Positions 1 through 5,670 of a DNA stretch of 6,266 nucleotides are shown in pieces. A program made the position numbers and the translations under genes. The stretch covers positions 1 to 6,266 of the forward strand of contig MFIX01000100.1 in assembly GCA_001780825.1 (NCBI GenBank), in the 5' to 3' direction. The stretch is from Candidatus Glassbacteria bacterium RIFCSPLOWO2_12_FULL_58_11 (GTDB lineage Bacteria; Gemmatimonadota; Glassbacteria; GWA2-58-10). Under the pieces are notes generated by a model, which was given only the letters and a program-made list of their open reading frames with translations, had not been told where the DNA came from and ran no database searches. How positions within the stretch are numbered: position 1 is the stretch's first letter; every line of letters begins with the position of its first letter.

Positions 1-509
1 TTGGCCAGGCATTCATCCGCTCCGGCCTCGCGGGCCCGCTGGAACATTACCTCATCCGGATACCCGGTGACCACGATAATTTTGGCCTGCTCACCCTGGA
101 CGCGGTTCCTCAAATCGCGGCAAACCCTGAACCCGTCGATGCCCGGCATGACCAGGTCGAGCACCAGCACATCCGGCTCGAATTCGCCGATCATCCGGCC
201 GGCATCATAGCCATCCCCAGCCTCTTTCACATTGAAAGCGGGCTCTTTCTGCAGGGCCCCGACCAGGCTGTGACGGAAAGCATCCTCATCATCCACCACC
301 AGCACTTTTACCGGTGAAATCTTGTCGGTGGTCGGCAGCGGGAAGCCGCGCTCCTTGAGGAATTCCAGCACGTCCAGACGGCGGAAGCGCTTGTGGCCCC
401 CGGGAGTGGTAGCGAACTTGATCTGCTTTCTGAAACACCAGGAACGGACCGTATCGGGAGACACTCCGCAGAGTTCGGCGAGTTCCCTCGGGGTGAGCAA
501 ATCTTTCAT
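1..509 (-). CDS. Response regulator with N-terminal MerR/excisionase-type HTH and receiver domain (3' end cut by window)
   Basis: The 169 visible residues hold two domains. Residues 1-55 are a small winged helix-turn-helix of the MerR/excisionase/BldC type: LTPRELAELCGVSPDTVRSW is the helix-turn-helix and TTPGGHKRFRRLDVLEFL the wing, in which GGHKRFR is the family hallmark. From about residue 67 a CheY-like receiver begins, with the acidic pair D73-D74 in VLVVDDED, the phospho-acceptor D118 in VLVLDLVMPG, and T148 in VVTGYP. The conserved Lys appears to begin at the window edge (LA then AA of the next codon). The inferred role is a cytoplasmic phosphorylation-controlled DNA-binding protein; no cognate kinase is visible. 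The ATG at 509 is well supported: AAGGAG lies at 517-522, 7 bases upstream, and a strong promoter precedes it. The domain order, HTH before receiver, is the reverse of the common OmpR/NarL layout. The target genes are unknown. Confidence 0.9.
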   Translation of the reverse strand, partial: MKDLLTPRELAELCGVSPDTVRSWCFRKQIKFATTPGGHKRFRRLDVLEFLKERGFPLPTTDKISPVKVLVVDDEDAFRHSLVGALQKEPAFNVKEAGDGYDAGRMIGEFEPDVLVLDLVMPGIDGFRVCRDLRNRVQGEQAKIIVVTGYPDEVMFQRAREAGADECLA

Positions 510-543
510 ATGATATCTCCTTGAGATTACAGTAGGTTAGACT

Positions 544-572
544 ATTAAAGCACAAAAACCGTTGCCTGTCAA
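544..572 (-). promoter_or_regulatory. Sigma70-type promoter of the HTH-receiver regulator
   Basis: Read on the minus strand, a perfect -35 box TTGACA (567-572) is followed after exactly 17 bases by TTTAAT (544-549), which matches 5 of 6 positions of the -10 consensus. A transcript would start near 537 and have a leader of roughly 28 bases carrying the AAGGAG ribosome binding site. An A/T tract at about 583-598 lies upstream of the -35 box and could act as an UP element. This is the best promoter in the window and indicates that the regulator is transcribed independently of the upstream FAD oxidoreductase gene. Confidence 0.75.
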
Positions 573-603
573 GTAATCTTTGCAAATTTTTTTTAAATGG
601 CAA

Positions 604-636
604 GGAAATTATTCATCCGCCCGCGGCCTAATTTCC
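604..636. other. Inverted repeat downstream of the FAD oxidoreductase gene; possible weak terminator
   Basis: GGAAATTA (604-611) and TAATTTCC (629-636) form a perfect 8-bp inverted repeat around a 17-base GC-rich spacer that itself contains CCGCGG. It lies 13 bases past the FAD oxidoreductase stop codon, between that gene and the regulator's promoter. A hairpin here could slow or end minus-strand transcription. However, no run of T follows on the minus strand (the next bases are TTGCC), so it does not meet the usual intrinsic-terminator pattern. An operator site is an equal possibility. Confidence 0.35.
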
Positions 637-649
637 CGGTCTGAAAGTC

Positions 650-2209
650 CTATTTAAAAGGCCGGGCCTCGCCTGAGGAGAGGATCGCCCCGCTCTGGCG
701 CAGCAAGGCCTGCAGCTCAGGCAGGGGAATTTCATCGACCTGGCAGTTGTATTTCACGCAGAGCGCGGCAGCCTGACCGGCGGCCTGACCTAGGACCATC
801 CTGACCGGCTCGTGGCCCAGGGCCGCATAGCCGACATGACTGGCGGACACGCAGCAGGAGACCAGCAGGTTCCTGACCCAGGTGGGGAGCATAATCGAGT
901 AGGGGATCTGGAAGGGACGGCACGGCAGGAGGAAATAACCTTCCGGCCGCGGGTAAGGCGGTTTCAGCGGCCCAGTGGCGTGCGATTCCAGCGGGTAGCC
1001 GCCCACGCCGACCGCATCTCTTTTGAGAGTGTCGGTAAGCGCATCCTTGCCGGTGAACGTGAACAGCCCGTGCAGCCTGCGGGCCTCCCGGACATCCAGC
1101 TGGAAGGGAAGGTTGCGGTTTTCGGTGAACTCATCGGCGGCCGGATGGAACCGCGCGAAACGCTCCCGCAGGCCGGAAGGAATTCCCGGGGCGGTACGGA
1201 GGAACTTCCAGAGGCCGAGGAGATACTCGAGATGCGCTTTTTCAATCTGCCGGCGCTCCTCGTAAGTCCCCTCCGGGTAACCCTGGCTGCCGCCGACCAG
1301 GTCAGCGGAAAGCGGGCAGCTTATATTATTGCCGACCTCGAACTTGCGGTTCGGCAGAGCGTTGAAAGTCATAAAGTCTTCGCAGGAAACTTCATTTCGC
1401 CCGCGGATAAAATCATGGAGGATACGGTAATTTCCCGGGTCGTAGCTCTCGGGCTCGGGCCAGGGCGCCGAGTTATCGGCGCTGTCGGTGAGGCAGAGAT
1501 TAAAGGAGCAGGCCTGGATCAGGCTGTCCGCTGTGCCGCTGCTTCCAGGAAGGGGATGCCCGGTGGCCGGGTCCTGGAAGACCACCCCGGCCAGGTCCTC
1601 GCCGAACAGCTTGCGCTCCTCCCGGCCCAGGCTGAACGGCGCGCCGGCCTCGGCAAACAGATCGCCGGTATAGGTGGCATCGAGAAAGACCCGGCTGGAA
1701 AGCCAGCGCCGCTCGCCGGATTGGGAGCGCTCGAGGAGCAGGCTGTCGATCCGGTTCAGCGGGGCCTGAAGGCCGGCCAGACGCCAGCCGCGGAGCAGCT
1801 CAATATTTTCATGCCCTGCCAGGCGCTCAAAGATCAGGCCGGCCACATGCGGCTCGAAACGCAGCCCGGAACAGCAGCTTTTGTACTGCGGGGATTCGGG
1901 TCCATAGGTATCCCGGTAATACGCGGCTATCTGGCGGAATACCTCCGCCGGAATACCCCCCAGATAATCCGGGTCGCCGTAATCCAAGGCACCGAGGCCG
2001 GAGGCCAGCAGGCCCCCCAGATGCTCCGAGTCCGAGATCAGGCAGACCCGGCAGCCGGAGCGGGCGGCGGCCACGGCGGCGACAACCCCGGAGGGCGTGC
2101 CGCCCAGCACTACCAGGTCGTATTCGGCCGGACCCAGACCGGCCGGGGCGCAGGCCAGGCAGACAAACAAGACCCAGAGTGTGGCTAATTTAGAGTATTT
2201 TTTCAGCAT
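650..2209 (-). CDS. Exported FAD-dependent oxidoreductase (GGTPxG type, PF12831-like)
   Basis: From the ATG at 2209 the product has 519 residues. Residues 1-23 look like an export signal: a KKYSK n-region, a hydrophobic stretch LATLWVLFVCLACA, and a possible cleavage site after APA. A Rossmann FAD-binding motif follows at about 30-65 (YDLVVLGGTPSG, then HLGG). GGTPxG replaces classical GxGxxG and is characteristic of the FAD_oxidored family found with glycan-degrading genes in many Bacteroidetes, Planctomycetes and relatives. The C-terminal FAD-contact helix is GQAAGQAAALCV near residues 474-485, and the tail LPELQALLRQSGAI is also family-like. The substrate is unknown. The gene starts at most 32 bases behind the permease and is probably cotranscribed with it. 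The ATG has only a poor ribosome binding site (AAAGG, 10 bases away). A CTG at 2245 is a serious alternative start that would add 12 residues including RRIMLK, a twin-arginine-like motif. The open frame continues upstream over the permease gene, but that part is shadow sequence. Confidence 0.88.
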   Translation of the reverse strand: MLKKYSKLATLWVLFVCLACAPAGLGPAEYDLVVLGGTPSGVVAAVAAARSGCRVCLISDSEHLGGLLASGLGALDYGDPDYLGGIPAEVFRQIAAYYRDTYGPESPQYKSCCSGLRFEPHVAGLIFERLAGHENIELLRGWRLAGLQAPLNRIDSLLLERSQSGERRWLSSRVFLDATYTGDLFAEAGAPFSLGREERKLFGEDLAGVVFQDPATGHPLPGSSGTADSLIQACSFNLCLTDSADNSAPWPEPESYDPGNYRILHDFIRGRNEVSCEDFMTFNALPNRKFEVGNNISCPLSADLVGGSQGYPEGTYEERRQIEKAHLEYLLGLWKFLRTAPGIPSGLRERFARFHPAADEFTENRNLPFQLDVREARRLHGLFTFTGKDALTDTLKRDAVGVGGYPLESHATGPLKPPYPRPEGYFLLPCRPFQIPYSIMLPTWVRNLLVSCCVSASHVGYAALGHEPVRMVLGQAAGQAAALCVKYNCQVDEIPLPELQALLRQSGAILSSGEARPFK

Positions 2210-2241
2210 AATTCGGCGGCCTTTGCGGCTCAGGCTGGAAT

Positions 2242-2257
2242 TCAGACTACGATCCTC
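2242..2257 (-). promoter_or_regulatory. Ribosome binding site and CTGA stop-start overlap suggesting an alternative CTG start
   Basis: On the minus strand GAGGAT (2252-2257) sits inside the last codons of the permease. Eight bases after its GAGG core comes CTG (2243-2245), in frame with the FAD oxidoreductase and overlapping the permease stop TGA (2242-2244) as CTGA. This is the geometry of the familiar ATGA/GTGA coupled starts, but with a rare initiator. The ATG at 2209 has a much weaker site. Which start is used is unresolved. Confidence 0.4.
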
Positions 2258-3036
2258 TTGCGCAACTGGCTCGCGGCCAGCGGCCAGAGAGCCGCGCAGT
2301 AGGCCAGGCAGACCGCCAGGTCGAGAAGAAGGCCGGGAGTGAAACGCCCTATGCAGCAGGCGCGCATCAGGCCCACCAGATAAGTCATCGGCAGAACGCC
2401 GCAGAGATGCTGCAGCGGGATGGGAAGCTGTTCCAGGGGAAAAATCGCCCCGCTGAAAAAGTACATCGGAGTAATCACTCCGGTCAGGTAGAAATTGAAG
2501 TTGTTGATTTCCCGCACCTGGCTGGTCACCAGGATGCCCAGCAGGGCGAAGATCATCCCGCCGAGAAAGCCCAGCAGCGGTACCAGCAGCGACCACCAGG
2601 ACCCGACCAGACCGAAAGAGCCAACCACCAGCAGCACCCCCAGGCTGAACATCGCGGCCTTGGAGGCCACCCAGAGCAGCTCGCCGAGAAGCATTTCGAC
2701 AAAGGATACCGGGCTGCCCAGGATCGCCTCGTAGATTTTCTCGTACTCCATGCGGATGAAAGTCCCATAGGTGGTCTCGAAGCTGGAGGACCACATCGGC
2801 GAGGCCGCCATCATGCCCGGGGCCAGAAAGACGGCATAGGATACTCCGCCAACCAGCCCCATGTAGGACGCCAGTCCAACCCCCAGCGCCAGAATGACCA
2901 TCAGCGGCTCGAGGAACGGCGGCAGGATATTGGCCAGCAGGAACTTGAAATAAACGCGCTGATGGCGCCGCCAGACCGAGAACACCCGCCTGTACATCGG
3001 CTGCGGGGCGGGCAGCTCGAAGGCTGTCTCACTCAT
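2242..3036 (-). CDS. ABC-2 type transporter permease, NodJ/DrrB-like
   Basis: This is a 264-residue integral membrane protein, matching the usual length of NodJ (about 260). Hydrophobic segments fall near residues 33-55, 64-84, 113-141, 148-172, 182-200 and 235-257, giving the six-helix ABC-2 topology. The ABC-2 signature is clear at about 194-225: FFSGAIFPLEQLP followed by LPMTYLVGLMR. The segment LAPGMMAASPMWSSSFETTY is also NodJ-like. It would form the membrane channel for the ATPase encoded just upstream, most likely as an exporter; the substrate is not predictable. In rhizobia NodIJ exports lipochitooligosaccharides, but no nodulation genes are visible here, so the similarity is structural only. 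The ATG at 3036 overlaps the ATPase stop by 8 bases (ATGAGTGA). A GGGAGG site at 3047-3052 lies 10 bases upstream, inside the ATPase gene, which indicates translational coupling. Confidence 0.93.
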   Translation of the reverse strand: MSETAFELPAPQPMYRRVFSVWRRHQRVYFKFLLANILPPFLEPLMVILALGVGLASYMGLVGGVSYAVFLAPGMMAASPMWSSSFETTYGTFIRMEYEKIYEAILGSPVSFVEMLLGELLWVASKAAMFSLGVLLVVGSFGLVGSWWSLLVPLLGFLGGMIFALLGILVTSQVREINNFNFYLTGVITPMYFFSGAIFPLEQLPIPLQHLCGVLPMTYLVGLMRACCIGRFTPGLLLDLAVCLAYCAALWPLAASQLRKRIVV

Positions 3037-3940
3037 CGATCAGCGTCCTCCCGGTAAGCTTGAGGAACAGGTCCTCGAGGTTCGCGGGCCGCAGGATTCC
3101 TTTACGGCTTCCCGGAAGGTAGGGCACCCGCGAAAAATCGCTTTCCTCCCCGGCCATGAAAAACACCCGGTCTCCATAGTGTTCGAAAGCCAGCCCGGAC
3201 TCGCGCCAGCCGCCATCCAGGTCGCGGCTTCCCACCTCGAGCACCAGACGCGGCAGGTGCTCGGCGATCAGCCTGTCCGGAGCGCCGTTATGCAGGATTT
3301 TGCCCCGGTCCATGATTACCAGACGGTCGCAGAGCCGCTCGGCCTCATCCATGTAGTGGGTGGTCAGCACGACAGTCACCCCCTCGCCGGTCAGCTTGCG
3401 CAGCACGGACCAGATCTGGTGCCGGGCCTGGGGATCGAGGCCGGTGGTCGGCTCATCGAAAATTACCAGCCGCGGCTTGTGGACCAGGGCCCGCAGGATC
3501 ACCAGGCGCCTCTGCATGCCGCCCGAAAGCTGCTTGATCCGGGCCTCCGCCCTGTCGGAGAGCTCCATGAACGGCAGAAGCTCAGCCAGGCGCTCCCGCA
3601 ACTGACGGCCGCGCAGGCCGTAGTAGCCGCCATAAACCTCGAGGTTCTCCCTGACTGTCAGCTCGAAATCAAGGTTGTTGCTCTGCTGGACCACGCCGAT
3701 CACCTGGCGCAGGCGGACACCCTCGGTCACCGGGTCCAGCCCGAACACCTCGAGCTCCCCGGAAGTCCGCGGGCTGAAATCGTAGAGCATGCGCATGGTG
3801 GAGGTTTTGCCGGCGCCGTTCGGGCCCAGAATCCCGAAGCACTCGCCGGCATTGACCTCGAAATCTATTCCATCCACGGCGGTCAGCTCGCCGAAACATT
3901 TGCGCAGATTTCTGGCGCGGATCACCGGCCGGCCGGGCAT
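3029..3940 (-). CDS. ABC transporter ATP-binding protein, NodI/DrrA-like
   Basis: All nucleotide-binding motifs are present in 303 residues: Walker A GPNGAGKT (39-46), Q-loop VVQQSNN (83-89), signature LSGGM (138-142), Walker B LVIFDEP (158-164) with catalytic E163, D-loop GLDP (167-170) and switch H195 in TTHYMDEAE. Residues about 230-303 form the C-terminal extension usual for NodI/DrrA-type exporters. A homodimer would power the ABC-2 permease encoded by the overlapping next gene at the inner face of the membrane. The ATG at 3940 is chosen because ATCCTC at 3946-3951 reads GAGGAT on the minus strand, 5 bases before it (7 from GAGG), and the conserved domain begins a few residues in. A weak hairpin covers this site. 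The gene opens the likely three-gene operon. The transported substrate is unknown. Confidence 0.95.
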   Translation of the reverse strand: MPGRPVIRARNLRKCFGELTAVDGIDFEVNAGECFGILGPNGAGKTSTMRMLYDFSPRTSGELEVFGLDPVTEGVRLRQVIGVVQQSNNLDFELTVRENLEVYGGYYGLRGRQLRERLAELLPFMELSDRAEARIKQLSGGMQRRLVILRALVHKPRLVIFDEPTTGLDPQARHQIWSVLRKLTGEGVTVVLTTHYMDEAERLCDRLVIMDRGKILHNGAPDRLIAEHLPRLVLEVGSRDLDGGWRESGLAFEHYGDRVFFMAGEESDFSRVPYLPGSRKGILRPANLEDLFLKLTGRTLIDE

Positions 3941-4120
3941 AAGCTATCCTCAGATGATAGATTCATTCGATCTACCTGTTTAATCCAAACTGCCTTGCTC
4001 CGAATTACCCACCCCGTCCCGGTACGCTGTGGACATGCCTCACGAGAGGGAGATTTTGCTGTCTTATCCCTTGTTTTACTCTCAAGCATACACTGTGACA
4101 TACCCGGAAAATTGTCCAAC
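3941..4120. other. 180-base gap between the hydrolase and ABC transporter genes
   Basis: The gap is less GC-rich than its neighbours and must hold any promoter of the ABC/FAD operon. Minus-strand boxes were compared with the sigma70 consensus. The best I could find is TAAACA, 17 bases, TATCAT (TATCAT at 3953-3958), 4/6 and 5/6 matches, but it would start transcription almost at the ribosome binding site. I do not call it. No T-tailed hairpin follows the hydrolase stop. No RNA gene or small ORF with a ribosome binding site is convincing here. Confidence 0.4.
3944..3974. promoter_or_regulatory. Two small adjoining inverted repeats at the ATPase ribosome binding site
   Basis: CTATC (3944-3948) pairs with GATAG (3956-3960) around a 7-base loop, and the Shine-Dalgarno GAGGAT of the ABC ATPase gene lies across its loop and arm. 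An overlapping repeat, TAGAT (3958-3962) and ATCTA (3970-3974), also has a 7-base spacer. They could form a weak translational hairpin or a repressor site. Each arm is only 5 bp, so chance is a fair explanation. Confidence 0.2.
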
Positions 4121-5527
4121 CTACTGCCGGGCCTCCACCCGGGCCACCCACCTCCCCGGACCGGGCGCGCCGAGCGGAATGTACGGCTCGGAGCGGACCA
4201 CATAGGCCGGCTGCCAGGCCAGGTAGTCGGCATCGAACCAGCGGACCTCGAAGGCTGCGCCTGCGGGCGCGCGCGCAGGCTCCAGCAGGACCCGGCCGCC
4301 CTCGGGAAACATGACCGCCCAGGCGCGGCCTTCCTCTTCCAGGCAGTAGGCCTCGTTTTCGGAGCGGTCCTTGAGGAGCCGGTCATTGACCCGGCTGAGG
4401 AAAACCTCGAACCCGGCCAGGGACTCGCGGATTCCCCGGATCGCCCGGCGGGCTGTGCTGTTTATGCCTATACCGCTGCCCGCCTCGGTGGGCCGGTGGA
4501 AGCGGGTGCTGGCGCATCCGCCCCAGACATTGCCCCAGAAGCGGTCCACGGCCAGGCGGGGGTTAAGCCAGCGCTCCCCGCCGCGCACGGCGTAAACCTT
4601 GGTGTTGTTTACCGGCCGCGGGCTGTCCTTGATCCGCTCCCGCACATAAGCCAGGGCCTCCTGGTGTTTCTGGCCCTCCTGCCAGTTGTTCTGGCTGATA
4701 TCGATAAAATCGTATGTTTCCGGGTGATCGATCGTGAACAGGTGCCAGGGATGGGTCAGTTCCCAGGGGTCCCACATTTCGGTGACAAAGACCTCCCGGC
4801 CCGCCTGCGCGGCTTTCTTCTTTATATACCCGGCCCAGTATTCGCCCCAGCGGGGATCGGCGCTGGTCTCGTTGTCCATCGCATAGAGCACGTTGTCGTA
4901 TTGAAAGGTAAAAGAAAGAATTTTGTCGACAAATTTTTCCTGGTAGGGCAGCACGACTTTGTTGTTGAGATACTTTGGCGGAGTGCGGAAAAAGGGGTTG
5001 TCGGCCCGGGTGGGATGGCTCTGGTTGACAGAGGGAAGTCCACTTCGAGCCTCGGTGTAATTGGAATTGAGCGACGGATTGAACGGGTTGAACAGAGTCC
5101 AGGCCTCGCGATAGTAGGAGAAAGTGGCCCAGACTTCCACTTGAACGACCACATCACGGCGGTGGGCCTCGGCGAGCAGGCGGGAGAAACGCTCCCAGTA
5201 CTCAGAGTTGAAACGGTCGAGATCATAGCTGCCGTTAACCCGGGCGAAAGGCCAGGGGCGGGTTGAGTCCTGGGAGGACATCGTGTTGCGGATCACATTG
5301 CCGCCGCAGGAGACTAGGGTATCGAGCTGCTCCTCGAATCCCGCGTACTGGAAGAGATCATCATCGGCCGACCCACCCAGCAGCAGCACCGGCTTGCCGC
5401 GGAACTCCCAGTAACGCAGGTTGTCCGGCCAGGGGCGGATTCCCTGGCTGAAAGCCCCGGAATAGGCCGCGGCCAGGGAAACCATTAAAATGGAAATAAA
5501 TACTTCCCTGGATAGATTTTTTTTCAT
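4121..5527 (-). CDS. Secreted glycoside-hydrolase-like (beta/alpha)8 protein with C-terminal beta-sandwich (DUF4038/collagen-binding-like)
   Basis: The product has 468 residues. Residues 1 to about 27 form a signal peptide (MKKN, then FISILMVSLAAA and GAFSQ). From about 38 to 365 a TIM-barrel pattern can be followed: strand 1 GKPVLLLGG, strand 2 GGNVIRN with R80, strand 3 DVVVQVEVW, strand 4 NVLYAMDNE, strand 5 EVFVTEMW, strand 6 YDFIDIS, strand 7 PVNNTKVYA, strand 8 NVWGGCASTRFHRP. N219-E220 at the end of strand 4 is the clan GH-A acid/base signature. At strand 7, where related DUF4038/GH140-like enzymes carry the nucleophile Glu, this protein reads NNTK, with K310 near that place. Residues about 375-468 resemble the putative collagen-binding domain (PF12904): WAVMFPEGGRVLL, VRWFDAD, RWVARVE. 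The inferred role is binding or hydrolysis of extracellular or periplasmic glycan; the substrate is unknown. GAGGAG at 5534-5539 lies 6 bases before the ATG at 5527, which fixes the start. Confidence 0.8.
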   Translation of the reverse strand: MKKNLSREVFISILMVSLAAAYSGAFSQGIRPWPDNLRYWEFRGKPVLLLGGSADDDLFQYAGFEEQLDTLVSCGGNVIRNTMSSQDSTRPWPFARVNGSYDLDRFNSEYWERFSRLLAEAHRRDVVVQVEVWATFSYYREAWTLFNPFNPSLNSNYTEARSGLPSVNQSHPTRADNPFFRTPPKYLNNKVVLPYQEKFVDKILSFTFQYDNVLYAMDNETSADPRWGEYWAGYIKKKAAQAGREVFVTEMWDPWELTHPWHLFTIDHPETYDFIDISQNNWQEGQKHQEALAYVRERIKDSPRPVNNTKVYAVRGGERWLNPRLAVDRFWGNVWGGCASTRFHRPTEAGSGIGINSTARRAIRGIRESLAGFEVFLSRVNDRLLKDRSENEAYCLEEEGRAWAVMFPEGGRVLLEPARAPAGAAFEVRWFDADYLAWQPAYVVRSEPYIPLGAPGPGRWVARVEARQ

Positions 5528-5561
5528 TTCAAACTCCTCAGAAAAAAGAAAGTTATTAACC

Positions 5562-5600
5562 TGAATAATTCATAGCGAGGCATGCCTCGCCCCTACGGGC
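5562..5600. repeat. REP-like palindromic element with GTAGGGGCG half-site
   Basis: GCGAGGCATGCCTCGC at 5575-5590 is a perfect 16-bp palindrome. On the minus strand it is preceded by GTAGGGGCG. An overlapping second stem, GCCC/GGGC with loop CTAC, spans 5589-5600. An 11-base near-palindrome (TGAAT-A-ATTCA, 5562-5572) adjoins it. GTAGGGGCG-flanked palindromes resemble short interspersed intergenic repeats that I recall from environmental genomes. The second arm would be CGCCCCTAC on both sides in a full copy, and here one side (CATAG) has diverged. In RNA it would fold as a stable hairpin 40-odd bases before the hydrolase start, so it could also separate the two neighbouring genes. Confidence 0.5.
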
Positions 5601-5670
5601 TGTGACTGGCCGTATTCGATCAATAGATAGTCCCCGGACTCACGCCCTGCAAGCGAAAGAAAGACTGTGC

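Noticed and set aside
289..603. A 104-codon minus-strand frame covering the regulator start and its promoter
   Set aside because: It is in another frame of the HTH-receiver gene, its start lies upstream of the strong promoter, and its product has no recognisable motif.
812..2188. A 458-codon plus-strand open frame opposite the FAD oxidoreductase
   Set aside because: Same shadow effect: the opposite strand encodes clear FAD-binding motifs, and this frame has no domain or convincing ribosome binding site.
2246..2794. Extension of the FAD oxidoreductase frame back to 2794
   Set aside because: The extra 180 or so residues lie out of frame over the ABC-2 permease, whose membrane segments and signature are clear. 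The signal peptide marks the true N-terminus near 2209-2245.
4081..4106. Possible regulator site around CATAC-N8-CATAC with an internal CACTGTG
   Set aside because: The repeats are 5 bases long and match no operator consensus well, including the CRP half-site pair; chance is likely.
3922..4386. A 154-codon minus-strand frame bridging the hydrolase and the ATPase
   Set aside because: It overlaps the hydrolase 3' end in another frame, is Arg/Ser/Pro-rich shadow sequence, and has no ribosome binding site of note.
3179..5266. A 695-codon open frame on the plus strand across the ATPase, the gap and the hydrolase
   Set aside because: It is antisense to two genes with unmistakable motifs. Its translation lacks recognisable domains and is rich in Gln, His, Ala, Gly and Pro, as expected from the complement of GC-biased codons. 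Long antisense frames are routine at this base composition.
5612..5645. AGTCC/GGACT hairpin after the aldolase-family gene as a terminator
   Set aside because: The stem is only 5 bp with a 2-base loop, and the bases after it on the minus strand (ATCTATTG) are not a T run.
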